Part shown: piece after piece, positions 12,630 to 22,215 of the stretch | How the letters are laid out: each line of letters opens with the position of its first letter | How positions within the stretch are numbered: position 1 is the first letter of the stretch | Source of the DNA: Fistulifera solaris | Taxonomy: Eukaryota > Bacillariophyta > Bacillariophyceae > Naviculales > Stauroneidaceae | DNA: 64,000 nucleotides | NCBI GenBank assembly: GCA_030295235.1 | Contig: AP026131.1 | Location: 806,001-870,000, forward strand | Direction of reading: 5' to 3' | Translations under genes and position numbers: made by a program | The notes under the pieces: generated by a model | Seen by the model: the letters and a program-made list of their open reading frames with translations, nothing else | Told to the model about the DNA's origin: nothing | Database searches by the model: none

Positions 12630-13211
12630 TCATGCTGCCAGTTCTCGAGCCGGAGGCAAATTTTTCACAAGATGCAAAAGATCCTGCATAACATCGCTCG
12701 CTGACAATATTCCGACAAGATTCTCATGTTCGTCGAGGACCGGCACTCTCGTGAATTGATGCTCGGTCATGAGCAACGATGCCTGTTGCATGGTGTGGTT
12801 GGGCGACACCGAAACCACGAGCGGGCTCATGACATCCACCACTCTTTGCGCACAAATCTTGCGTGCTGTCTCGACATAAGTCTGCACTTGCTCGCGTGAG
12901 CCGCCCATGGGCAGTAACGATCCCTCTAAGGCTTCTTTCTGCAAAAAATCCATCGCCGTTACCATACCGACCACTTTTCCTTCGTCATCGAGAACTGGGG
13001 CACCCGAAATGCCGTTACGAAGCAACAAGCTCATGGCATCATCCAGCGACTGGTCGGGATGAAGGACCACAGTTGGCGCCGACATGCAATCCGCCACATG
13101 TTTCTTCTGCAAGGTCGATACGGGCGTCGAGACGAAGACACGGCCGGTCGAGCTAAAAGCTTGCGTCGATGACAGGAAGAAGAGGATTTGAATAGCCTTG
13201 AACAGTCTCAT
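12630..13211 (-). CDS. Plastid-targeted two-CBS-domain protein
   Basis: A 193-residue protein with a signal peptide whose predicted cleavage falls at STQAFSS, an Ala-Phe context typical of diatom plastid import. It carries two CBS modules: the first from VADCMSAPTVVLHPDQSLDD to MDFLQKE (about residues 38-100), the second from VVDVMSPLVVSVSPNHTM to SDVMQDLLHLV (about 122-183). CBS pairs bind adenosine nucleotides; in plants small CBSX proteins of the chloroplast regulate thioredoxins, so a similar energy-sensing role is plausible but inferred. No other catalytic domain is present. It converges on the polyprenyl synthase with a 185-bp gap. Confidence 0.85.
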   Translation of the reverse strand: MRLFKAIQILFFLSSTQAFSSTGRVFVSTPVSTLQKKHVADCMSAPTVVLHPDQSLDDAMSLLLRNGISGAPVLDDEGKVVGMVTAMDFLQKEALEGSLLPMGGSREQVQTYVETARKICAQRVVDVMSPLVVSVSPNHTMQQASLLMTEHQFTRVPVLDEHENLVGILSASDVMQDLLHLVKNLPPARELAA

Positions 13212-13645
13212 CGCATTTATCGATAAGGAACCAAGCAGTCTGGATATCTATTGCGTTACAATGAAGGTATCTTGAATAGAAGAATTATTCACAGAATGCG
13301 AACACGTCGTGTTGCGCTACGTAATGCCAAAATGTCTGTCTCGTTGACACGGTTCTTCGACGCAGTGAGCGGCTGCAAATAGTCGGACAGGTACTAATCT
13401 TGTTTTCTAATATGGAAAAGAAACACGACTAAAAAGGACGACTTTTGAGTCACATGTTCTGCTATTGCCACGAAATCGACGTTCGACCGAACTCGAAAGA
13501 TCTCTCGCGGTTTCGAAGAAGATGGATTCCTGCTGGTGTGATTAATCGTTTAGTTGCGCACCCCATCTCATAATCAAAGAAAACAGAGAATCTTTACTGG
13601 AAGATTACATTTGTTCCGTTTCATCAACAACACAAAGCAAACACT
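13212..13645. other. Intergenic: divergent promoter region
   Basis: This 434-bp gap between the CBS gene (minus) and the LEA-like gene (plus) holds both promoters. I see no repeat or RNA gene in it. Confidence 0.55.
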
Positions 13646-14530
13646 ATGACATACTCGCAGTACGATAAGCCAGTGACAGATACTATGAAAGAGGGTATCC
13701 AGAATACTAAATCGAGTGTCGTTGGAAAGGACCAGGCGCAGGGTTCGGGTGAGAAATCATTCCAGGGTGCGATTCAAGACAAGCTGCAAAAAATGGCACA
13801 TCAGTGGCGCGATGATATCATGGAACCCTTTGAAGATCGATCGGATCAGAATGAAGTAGAGCGGGCGGGAAAGAACCTGGTGGACAAAACTAAGGAACAG
13901 GCGTCGCATGCGAAACAAAAGATTGGTGGTATCTTCCAAGATTCAAATCAAGCGGCAGCAACTAATGAGCACGAGTCGTATCAGGAAATGCTTCAGGATA
14001 AAATTGATCAAGGTACAGGTTCGATCAAGGAAATTACTCACAAGGTGAGAGAAGAAATCATGGAGACTCTCGGCGACAAATCGCACCCGAATGATATGAA
14101 GCAAGCCGGCGAGCAACTTCGTGACAAAACCAAGGAGCAGGCATCCAAGGTCCAAAATACCTGGAATGACAACTTTGGTGAATCAAACGAAAACAAGCGC
14201 ATGAAGAATGGATCCCACGGGTATGACGAAGGCTTCAAAACATTTGGCCAGGAAGCCAAAGAGCAGTACGAAATGGACCAGCGTCAAGCCGAAGAAGTCA
14301 AGGCAGAATGGGGAAACACTCTTGAGTCCGTCAAGAATTCAGTGAAGGACGCGCTGGGACTAGAGTCGGAACCTGAAAGTAACAAGGTATGGAATAGAAA
14401 TACCCCGGATAGTCGCAGTACCGACGTCCTTCGAGAGTCAGCTGGCGGTGCAATTGTGCCCCCTTTCGACCCCACGAATGAGCCCTACACGGAAGGGAAC
14501 GCCATTTCCTTTACAAAATTGAATAAGTAG
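13646..14530 (+). CDS. Hydrophilic LEA-like / stress-type protein
   Basis: Single-exon gene for 294 residues rich in K, E, D, Q, N and G, with no hydrophobic segment and almost no cysteine. Two roughly 90-residue units are repeated in tandem: one has WRDDIMEPFEDRSDQNEVER then DKTKEQASHAK, the next VREEIMETLGDKSHPND then DKTKEQASKVQ. The DKTKEQAS motif and the amphipathic 11-mer-like helical character resemble group 3 LEA (LEA_4) proteins, which protect membranes and enzymes during water or freezing stress. A third, shorter unit (QEAKEQYEMDQRQAEEVKAE) precedes a disordered tail. No targeting signal is seen, so cytosolic location is likely. The function is by analogy. Confidence 0.75.
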   Translation: MTYSQYDKPVTDTMKEGIQNTKSSVVGKDQAQGSGEKSFQGAIQDKLQKMAHQWRDDIMEPFEDRSDQNEVERAGKNLVDKTKEQASHAKQKIGGIFQDSNQAAATNEHESYQEMLQDKIDQGTGSIKEITHKVREEIMETLGDKSHPNDMKQAGEQLRDKTKEQASKVQNTWNDNFGESNENKRMKNGSHGYDEGFKTFGQEAKEQYEMDQRQAEEVKAEWGNTLESVKNSVKDALGLESEPESNKVWNRNTPDSRSTDVLRESAGGAIVPPFDPTNEPYTEGNAISFTKLNK

Positions 14531-14830
14531 ATCAATATCGACGAAACAGTGGCGTGCAGATTGACATTTATGTAAAATGCATATCAAATAATTTGAAGGA
14601 TGGCCTTACTCACTTGAAAAAGATGTTTGACGGTTAATTGTTGCTTTGGCCGCTGTGAAGGACAAACGAAGCAAAAAGACCTATTTATTGATTTCATTTA
14701 GTATAGTAGGAGGAACAAAGGATGGTAATAAAGTCGACATTGCTTTGTTGTGATGTCAAAGGCGACGACGTTTTGTTTTTGTGAAAGGCGTCGTGACACA
14801 ATAAAAGCGCGACAAATGAAACCTTTGTGT

Positions 14831-14905
14831 TTCATGAGTACTGTACAATCCAGTCTTAGCTGGCGTAAACCAACACTCCGTTTTATAGTAAAAATTCAAG
14901 GAGTC
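14831..14905. repeat. Direct repeat unit a (divergent hairpin-repeat subtype)
   Basis: About 75 bp starting TTCATGAGTACTGTACAATC and containing CAGTCTTAGCTGGCGTAAAC and TATAGTAAAAATTCAAGGA. It matches 15075-15150 closely and shares TTCATGA, CAGTC, TGGCG and TATAGTAAA with the dispersed hairpin repeats elsewhere in the window. Confidence 0.7.
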
Positions 14906-15074
14906 GATCCTCGTATTTCCGACGTGAAAACAAAAGAGACAAAATTAAGAAGTAGTTCAGAATCATCATTGTTGCGGCTTTATTTACCCGTAATTAAAAT
15001 TATATTCGCAGTTGAATGACAATGGACAAATGCGAGAAGACTTGAAACGGAACCCTTTGTTCTTTGTTGTTCGG

Positions 15075-15150
15075 TTCATGACTACTGCACAATCCAGTCT
15101 TGGCTGGCGTAAACCAACACCCCGCGTCATAGTGAAATTTCAAGAATTCA
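15075..15150. repeat. Direct repeat unit b (divergent hairpin-repeat subtype)
   Basis: Second copy of the unit at 14831, same orientation, 244 bp downstream. It contains CAATCCAGTCTTGGCTGGCG and CATAGTGAAATTTCAAGAA; roughly 10 differences in 72 aligned bases. Confidence 0.7.
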
Positions 15151-15319
15151 CGAAAAAATGGCTAGAATGCACTAGACCTAGTCTATGACCTCATTTTTTT
15201 AAAAAATAATGTAAGCGTAGCTGATATCTAAAGGGCCATAATGAACAATTCATTAAATCGATCTCTATCTCATTTAGTTTGAATTCGACACACACATGCA
15301 TGTTTCGCCAGCCATTCCT

Positions 15320-16475
15320 TTATTTGGGAACACCGTTCACCACGTTGAAAAAAGTCTGCTTGGAGTGAAGCTCCTCCGATCAAACCACCATCAATGTCGG
15401 GCTGCGCCAATAATTCCTGAGCGTTAGCGCCTTTCATAGAACCACCGTACTGGATACGGACTTTCTTGGCAATGTCAGCTCCGACATTGTCAGCGACCCA
15501 TTTACGAATGGCTTCGTGCGTTTCTTGTGCCATTTCGGGAGTTGCCGTCAAGCCAGTACCAATGGCCCAAACTGGCTCGTACGCAATGGCAATATTGTCC
15601 CAATCAGCGGCCGTCAAAACTTTCGCCAGCGGCTCGAGCTGACTGGCACACACAGCCATGGTCGTTCCAGCTTCGCGCTCCTCCTTCTTTTCGCCAATCG
15701 CAAACATGACTTTCAGACCCGCGTCAACTGAAAAGACAAATTGCATTCATTTAGATTGGCACGAACAAGCTATAATCCTGGAGGTTGTAACAATACGCGA
15801 CTACTTACCGGCCACTTTGCACTTTTTGGCACACAACTCAGCCGGTTCACCGGCCATGCCAAATCCTTCGCGACGCTCCGAGTGACCAATAATCACCCAG
15901 ACACAGCCCAAATCTTTCAACTGCGCCGCACTGACTTCACCCGTGTAGGCACCGGGTTTTTCGTACACGGCACAGTCTTGAGCACCCACCGCAATATCCT
16001 CTCGCAAGGTCGCGAGCAATTGCGGCAAATGAACGTACGTGCAGCAAATAGCTACTTCGACATTGTCCGGAATTGGACCCGCTTCATTGAATGTGTTGAT
16101 AAGAGCTTCATTTTCGGCGAGAGTTCCGTTGCATTTCCAGTTGCCTCCAATCAAGTACGTGCGTTGTCCCTTGTTGGAATTCACGACCGAAGAACCAGCG
16201 GGACGACTTTTTTTCGAGTTCAATTTTGTCAAGAGTAATAGATTCATTGATGCCGACGCACAGAATAAAAGAAAAGAAGGAGACAACAAAGATTGTGTCA
16301 GGGAAGATTTACTACGACAAGAATTGGAAGAGGGTAAGACGACGGCGACGGAGAGTGACCAGTTGGGAAGAGACAGACAGCTTGGCGACCAAGCAAGATT
16401 GCCGCCGTACACTTTCTTGACTTTCCCTTGAATATTCTTCAATCTTTTGCTGGCGGAAGTAGTTTGGTTCGGCAT
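15320..16475 (-). CDS. TPI: Triosephosphate isomerase with long N-terminal extension
   Basis: Interconverts dihydroxyacetone phosphate and glyceraldehyde 3-phosphate. Exons 16475-15809 and 15727-15320 are joined through an 81-nt intron. Key motifs are all present: GGNWKCNG with the catalytic Lys, IIGHSERR with the catalytic His, AIAYEPVWAIGTG with the catalytic Glu, and the phosphate-binding YGGSMKG. Near the end the frame shifts at the A6 run 15348-15353 (plus strand); with one base fewer the protein ends DFFNVVNGVPK and stops at 15320. Roughly 100 residues precede the core. They include a hydrophobic stretch (LLSPSFLLFCASASMNLLLL) but no clear ASAFAP motif, so the start and compartment (cytosol or organelle) are open; an internal Met in that stretch (MNLLLLTK) is an alternative start. 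Confidence 0.93.
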
Positions 16476-17220
16476 CTAAGTGGAGAACTCTTGACGTACG
16501 TCGTCGTCGTCGTCGTCGTCAAGGCAAGCCTTTCGTGAGCGTCAACGACAATCGAAATGGCCTCCGACCTCCCACCGCTAGACACACGAGTCGCAAAATA
16601 CTCACCTAGACATGTTAGTAAAAGTAAGGTCTTTGTTTTCAGAGGTAATCACGAATAGTATCTTGTTGCCGTCGAATGTGACGAAAGTGCGCTTCGCTTT
16701 GTTGACTTGCGTTTTTCGAACTGGATCTCTTCTTCAAAACGAAAGAACGCAATTTTTGGGGGAGATTTGACTTTCCTCCATGGAGTACTGCCGACATCTG
16801 TCATGGTAAGACACGATGACGCAGCCAATTTTGTGTCTGTCTTGGCGCATGTCAGTTGTCGCACCGACGACATAAAAGTCTATGATCTATGACTAGAAAC
16901 ACTAGACTAATACTTGTACTAGAGAGAGTTCAGCAAAAATCACGCCGACAAGAGAGTTGATCAGAAAGCTAAAATGTATAGTTAACTTTTTTGTATCGAC
17001 CAAGATCCAAAACAGACTCGGTCTAAGCCGTTGTTTGGCGGCGGGAGAGGCAGCAGAGCCTAAAAGCCTGCGTGCGACGGAACAAGTCACGCTGTACCAT
17101 CACTCTGTTGCTTAAAACAATATCTCCACCAAAGACTGCTCGTAGTGATACAGATGTAGTTCGATAACGACGTCTCCCTTGACGTTCCTTATAATTCAAT
17201 ATGCCCCGCAGACTGTGCTT
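16476..17220. other. Intergenic with CGT microsatellite
   Basis: This 0.75 kb stretch lies upstream of triosephosphate isomerase and at the 3' end of the oxygenase gene. It begins close to a (CGT)n run at 16499-16520, probably in the TPI promoter or 5' leader. No supported gene. Confidence 0.55.
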
Positions 17221-18372
17221 CTAATAGCGCTGCACTTGTTGCCATTTGTCTTGAATAACCTGCTGTATTGGCATGTTGTAAATACGTTCCAGTTGTTGCT
17301 TGGTTGCACCAGAATCACTTGCATCCAATGCTTGGTTTTTCAATAGTGAGTAAGATTCCAGCGTTTCTTCATTGTACCCCCTAGGGACAGAATCCTCGTT
17401 ACCCTGCCGCTGTTGCGGATCTCGGAAAGATGATAGACTGTCGGCAATACTTTTCAAAGACAAGTGTCGTGGTGGGTAGCCAAAGTAAACCAACGAAGCT
17501 CGTCGTTCATGTTTGGGAGAGAGCACTCGGTGTAAGGGTGATGGCCACTTTGTTTGGAGCGCCAGGCTGGTGATATCACTGCAATGCACCACGAAAGTGT
17601 TGGGCACGGGTGTGACATCCGTCCAAAGCTCACAGCTTCGACAGTACGTTTGGAGTCCTCCAACTTCATCTTGCCAGACGATTGTAAGACTCCCCCAATC
17701 CGAATGAGGATTGGATCCCAAAGTGACGTCCTCGTCATCACAGCTGTTTCCTCCGGCTGTTTCGTAAAAGAACGCACGAAGTAGATCCAGCCGTTGCGAT
17801 TGAGGATCTTCTTCCAGCAAAATGTTGGGTGGCAGTTGCAAATGCTGGCAAACTAAGACGGCAATTTTGTGAAATAGTTCAAACCATTCGACCATGTTGC
17901 GTTGCACTTGCTGCTGCAAAGGGTCCATTGTCTTGTTCGCGGGTTCGTCGTGAAATGATATCTCCCAAGATTGTTTCAGTTCTTGTTGACTGCCCCCACT
18001 TTCATTTGTCCGATACTGAAAAGAGTTATGCGATGTTTGAAAGCTCTCTTGACAGCGAAACAATGGAACAAAACGTTCGTTCTTCCATGTATTTGTGGAA
18101 AGACTTTCATCGTCGTAACGAATCAAGGACCAACCGTATTTTTCCAAGTTGCTTTGCAGCTCGTTAGACGATGCATGCTTATTACTTTCCAAATTATCGT
18201 TACTTAGAGTGACAATCCGCGGGTGAAAGCAGCACGTACACGACTTTGTGCCCCCAGTTTTCGCCTCGGATAATTTCATTCTACCACAGTTGCTGGCCCC
18301 GGAGCAAGGTACTAGTTTATAAATTCGTAGTGCGATTTCGTTTGGCTTTGTAACTTCCAAAAAAAAGACCAT
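17221..18372 (-). CDS. 2-oxoglutarate/Fe(II) dioxygenase (isopenicillin-N-synthase-like)
   Basis: Single-exon gene, 383 residues. The C-terminal half matches the 2OG-FeII_Oxy jelly roll: iron ligands His-x-Asp in NPHSDWGSLTIVWQD (about residues 223-225), the distal His in PLHRVLSP (about 281), and the 2-oxoglutarate-binding Arg-x-Ser in RRASLVYF. The fold family includes plant dioxygenases of hormone and flavonoid metabolism and bacterial antibiotic oxygenases; the substrate cannot be told. The first 80 residues are poorly conserved-looking, with a cysteine-rich patch (SCTCCFHPR), so the real start may be a later Met. It is read away from the repeat island, which begins about 40 bp upstream. 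Confidence 0.85.
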   Translation of the reverse strand: MVFFLEVTKPNEIALRIYKLVPCSGASNCGRMKLSEAKTGGTKSCTCCFHPRIVTLSNDNLESNKHASSNELQSNLEKYGWSLIRYDDESLSTNTWKNERFVPLFRCQESFQTSHNSFQYRTNESGGSQQELKQSWEISFHDEPANKTMDPLQQQVQRNMVEWFELFHKIAVLVCQHLQLPPNILLEEDPQSQRLDLLRAFFYETAGGNSCDDEDVTLGSNPHSDWGSLTIVWQDEVGGLQTYCRSCELWTDVTPVPNTFVVHCSDITSLALQTKWPSPLHRVLSPKHERRASLVYFGYPPRHLSLKSIADSLSSFRDPQQRQGNEDSVPRGYNEETLESYSLLKNQALDASDSGATKQQLERIYNMPIQQVIQDKWQQVQRY

Positions 18373-18411
18373 GGCCGGAACGAATGATTAACAATTCAAA
18401 TAAGCTGCATG

Positions 18412-18687
18412 CCCAGAAAAAATGGGAGTGGGCCACCCAGAAAATGCGGGCGTGTGGTATATTTTCACATCTCCAGAAAATGTGGGGATGTGGTAGTTTC
18501 CAGTATTTTCACGTCTCCAGAAAATGTGGGGATGTAGTATTTTGACGTCTCCAGAAAATGTGGGCGCGTGATGTTTTCACGTCTCCAGAAAATGTGGGCA
18601 TTGTGGTATTTTCACGTGTCCAGAAAATGTGGGGATGTGGTGTTTTCACGTGTCCAGAAAAAGTGAGCGAGTGATGTTTTCACGTGT
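18412..18687. repeat. Minisatellite of about 34 bp, 8 units
   Basis: Eight head-to-tail units start with CCAGAAAATGTGGGG or a variant and end TATTTTCACGTCT or TGTTTTCACGTGT. Starts fall near 18412, 18436, 18473, 18517, 18551, 18585, 18620 and 18654. The first two units are the most diverged; inner units are 34-35 bp and about 85-90 percent alike. Confidence 0.9.
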
Positions 18688-18799
18688 AGCTCAGACGCTG
18701 CTAAACTATTACTGTATAATGTAACAACGACAACTGGACCAATTTAATATGCTAAACGAGCGAATTGTAGGCGGCACTGTCGCCTGAAAGAATATTGGA

Positions 18800-19175
18800 T
18801 TCATACTGCTACAGAAAATCTGGGGCGGTCCAGAAATTCCGGACCAGCTGTATTCCATTCATACAGTAAGTCTGGGGCGGTCCATAAGTTCTGGACCAAT
18901 TTTATTTCATTCATACAGAGAATCTGGTTCACTCCAGGAATTCTGGACCAGTTTTATTTCATTCAAACAGAAAATCTGGGGCGGTCCAGAAATTCTGGAC
19001 CAGCTGTATTTCATTCATACTGGTACAGAGAATCTGGGGCGGTCCAGAAATTCTGGACCAGCTAAATTTCATTCATACAGAAAGTCTGGGGTGGTCCAGA
19101 AATTCTGGACCAAGAGTGTTTCATTCATACAGAAGGTCTGGGGCGGTCCATAAGTCCTGGACCAGTTTTATTTTA
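18800..19175. repeat. Minisatellite of 52/58 bp with a palindrome in every unit, 7 units
   Basis: Seven direct units begin TTCATACAG at 18800, 18858, 18910, 18962, 19014, 19072 and 19124. Units 1 and 5 are 58 bp because of a 6-bp insertion (TGCTAC or TGGTAC); the others are 52 bp. Each carries the odd palindrome GGTCCAGAAATTCTGGACC, perfect at 18983-19001, 19041-19059 and 19093-19111 and with one to three changes in the others. The unit core ACAGAAAATCTGGGG resembles the core of the neighbouring 34-bp array. Confidence 0.92.
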
Positions 19176-19188
19176 TTCAGACAGTGAA

Positions 19189-19315
19189 TTGGGCTCAAGA
19201 GCTCTTGCTGAACAAACGAAATGTTGACCACATTCTCGCCCGAAAGAATATTGCCTCGTGACTGAAATGCAGTCGGGCGAAATACGGACAACACTTTGGT
19301 CCATAGTAAATGCCA
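19189..19315. repeat. Dispersed hairpin repeat, copy 2
   Basis: Runs from TTGGGCTCAAGAGCTCTTGC through GTTGACCACATTCTCGCCCG, GTGACTGAAATGCAGTCGGG and ACGGACAACACTTTGGTCCA to TAGTAAATG. The core is the hairpin GACTG-AAATG-CAGTC. The first 105 bp recur as a direct repeat at 19414-19519 with very few differences. Confidence 0.85.
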
Positions 19316-19413
19316 AAAATAAACGTTTCGCAAGCCTTTTCAACGTAGAATACAATTAGGTCTACGTGTAATGCCAATGCTGTTAAAGTCCATTCCATTG
19401 CAATAACGACAAA

Positions 19414-19519
19414 TTGGGCTCAGTTCTTGCTGGACAAACGAAATGTTGACCACATTCTCGCCCTAAAGAATATTGCCTCGTGACTGAAATGCAGTCGCGG
19501 CGAAATACGGACAACACTT
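19414..19519. repeat. Dispersed hairpin repeat, copy 3
   Basis: Direct copy of 19189-19296, offset 225 bp, about 95 percent identical. It ends at ACGGACAACACTT, where the match stops abruptly, so the CCATAGTAAA end seen in copy 2 is missing. Confidence 0.85.
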
Positions 19520-20657
19520 CTTTTTAAAAATATTCAATGACAAAATATTCTTCGTCTTGACAGTATATTCCGCAAAGCAAGTGGTTTGGGATGTCTTGCC
19601 GGATCCGTTTGATAGTTGCACTAGTAATGCGGGGTTTTCGGCCATGCTATTGTTGCGCCGCCCTCGTCCGTGCGAAAGGCTTGGTTGCAAGCGTTGAAAA
19701 AACGGCAGATCATTCGAACTTCCTCGTCCACCAACAAGAATCACCACAGATTCGATGACATGTAAGAAGATTCGCTTGGTGCTAAGAAAAACAAGAAGTA
19801 CTCGATATGGATCGACCACCATTTTAAAGAGAAAACGAATAATCAAATTTTCCTTGTCTAGAAAATTGGGACGTGTAGTTCATGGTCTATTGTCAATCAT
19901 AAAGTCTCTACTTTAGCGGACGCTTTTTCTAAGAAATGAAATGATCGACGCTCGTTGCAAGTGCAAGAAGCAAGATGGGGGAAAACGTGGATAGGACTTA
20001 AAATATAATCTCATATTGTTATTGTTATTCGTTCACTCGTCGTTAGTCGTTAGTCGTTCGTCGTATTTGTCGTCTACTTTTTATATATCAAAGGCCCAAA
20101 AGCGTTGAGAGGCATTTACTTAAGCTAATTAATTAAAGCGAATCCAGTGCGACGCAATCACATAGGACCGGATCGAAATATATTCCTAAATAAGAGCGCG
20201 GCGTGGCGCTCGTAGGAAATGAACGGAGGCTTCGGAGCGGACGAGTTTTTCATTAGGGATTCCTTTTTGACCGTTGCATTTTGGGTGCCGCAAGATTCAA
20301 AAAAGTTCGAGCCGTAATCGAAGATCGGAATTCCGTAGAAAAGCTACGCGTTATTTTTGGCGGCGAACACGCCCGTCGAGATTGCATTTCCTTGTTTCGA
20401 AGCGCGGGTGTGACAGGGAACAAATTATGAGCGCCGAAAAGTGCACAGTAGGTCTTGGTAGTAAATCTACACAACAGAAAGAAAATTAAATTCGAGCGCA
20501 AGCCGCCTTGCTCGCACTCGCCCTCCATCACCTCCCCCCTCACTATTTTTTTCGACTCGGACGATGATGATCACTACTTGCAATTAATTACGAAAAAACA
20601 GTTCTTTTCTTCCCAACGATACACTTTCTTCTAAGAATCAAAAACGAGTATTGAGCG
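19520..20657. other. Intergenic upstream of the cyclin gene
   Basis: This 1.1 kb stretch holds no gene I can support. A 127-codon open frame on the minus strand at 19463-19846 overlaps the repeat and has no recognisable domain. A run of GTCGTTAGTCGTTAGTCGTT-like triplet units lies at 20037-20070. The final few hundred bases are presumably the cyclin promoter and leader. Confidence 0.5.
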
Positions 20658-22215
20658 ATGTCAACTAGACAAGGCTTGCGTAGATCCTCTCGGCTGCAAG
20701 AACTAAACGCCAAACGAATGGCTGATAGCAACGAAAGAAAGTCATCAGCACCCACATTATCCGCACCTGTTCCGATTCCATCCACTGGTCCTTCTCCGTA
20801 TGCTTCGATCCCCCTACGAGATGACCTGCAGCCATCGCAGAGTGATGCCAGCACGGCAACGGCACCTCGGCGGAGAAGAACCGCGCCCACTGTTGTTTCG
20901 AACTCACCGGCCAAACGACAGCGTTGTTATTACAACTTGCGCTCGTCGAACAAAAAGTCCTTTTCCTCTGCCGAACTCATACCCGCAGTGACGCCGAAGC
21001 ACATCACATTCGAGGAAGAAGACGTCTATGATATCTACAACGGCCCATTGGTAACACAAGAGGACCCCTCGTCGGTGTGGTCATCTCAGCATTTCACCTC
21101 GTACGGCGCAACTTACTTACAACATCAAAAGCAAAAGAGGAGCGTGAATGCATCGACCTTTTTGGAACAACGGGTCCTTATCCGTCATGTGCCGTGGTCG
21201 ATGCATACGCATCTGATGAAAGTGAATGGAGATATCGTGACGACGACGAGGATGAAGTCCACCATGATCGATACGAATACCGGCAGCGAATCCTTTCTCT
21301 GAAGGAAGTTTCTCCACTGGACGTGTCAACGAGACTCCCACAACAACCAATGATCACAGCAAAGATGCGAGCCGTTCTTGTCAACTGGTTGACCGAGGTT
21401 GCGAGCGAGTACAACGTCTCCAACACTGCTCTACATTTGGCTGTTACTTTGTTAGATGCGTACCTAGCGAAAGGCGATCCCGAATCCAGCTACGACGAGA
21501 ACTTGATTGTTTATCGTAGCGAGTTTCAAGCGTTGGGTTGGTAAGTGTTTGATTTTGATGGAATTGAATTCAATCTTCTATTTACTCATTTCGACTTTTT
21601 CGCAGTGCTTGTCTGTGGATTGCGTCGAAAATGGAGGACAAAACCCCGCCAGAAATCAACGACCTTGTCTACATTTCGGATCACTCCTTCACTAGGGCGA
21701 AACTCGTTGAGATTGAGCTGCGCGTCTGCAGAACGCTTAACTTTCGCCTGCACCGCGTGACACCGCACCATTACCTCGATACGTTCTTGAAGGCCAGTCA
21801 TGCAGGAGATCCTCCCAAACAGATGCTTTGGGATGCGGCTGAATACTTGCTTGAATTAAGTCGTCTATCTTTCGACATCTCTTTCCGACCGCCAAGTCTT
21901 GTTGCTGCAGCGGCTCTTTACTTGGCTCGTGCTACCATTGGTATCATTCACAAGGGACGCAGCTACTGGTCGCCGACACTTGCTCACGTAACCCAGTACT
22001 CGCTTGAAGACATCGAAGACACTGTGTTGATGCTCCACAAGTACCAGCTCCTGGCTTCGGAATCTAAAGAGTTTAGTGCCATCCACAGCAAGTATCGCCC
22101 ACGCGAACATCACCACGTTGCGTTGAAGGTTCCGCCGCGTTTTGATAGGTTGGCGATTGACTTTACTATTTGCGGAGATGTTCAATACGAATACGCCACG
22201 ATTTCTCGGCCTTGA
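20658..22215 (+). CDS. Cyclin with long N-terminal extension (diatom-specific type likely)
   Basis: Regulatory partner of a cyclin-dependent kinase. Exons 20658-21540 and 21606-22215 give about 497 residues. The cyclin box starts near KMRAVLVNWLTEVASEYNVS, the equivalent of the MRxxLVDWL signature, and continues after the intron with CLWIASKMEDKTPPEINDLV and EIELRVCRTLNFRLHRVTPH; a cyclin-C-like second fold follows (DISFRPPSLVAAAALYLAR). The first 200 residues are basic, serine/proline-rich and probably disordered, with a minimal RxxL (RQGL) near the start. One frame shift lies at the A run 21127-21130; adding one A joins YLQHQKAKEERECIDLF and makes the total length divisible by three. B-type similarity is strongest, but diatoms carry many lineage-specific cyclins, so the subclass is open. 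Confidence 0.88.

Larger units (their letters stand above)
14531..15319. other. Intergenic with a pair of direct repeats
   Basis: This 0.8 kb convergent gap between the LEA-like gene and triosephosphate isomerase is AT-rich and holds two diverged copies of one repeat (listed separately). No gene is visible. Confidence 0.6.

Noticed and set aside
18412-19175. CRISPR-like array
   Set aside because: The units are contiguous minisatellites with diverged copies and no unique spacers, and the genome is eukaryotic.
19463-19846. A 127-codon minus-strand gene
   Set aside because: It begins in gap sequence and ends inside a dispersed repeat; no domain, no targeting signal, biased to low complexity.
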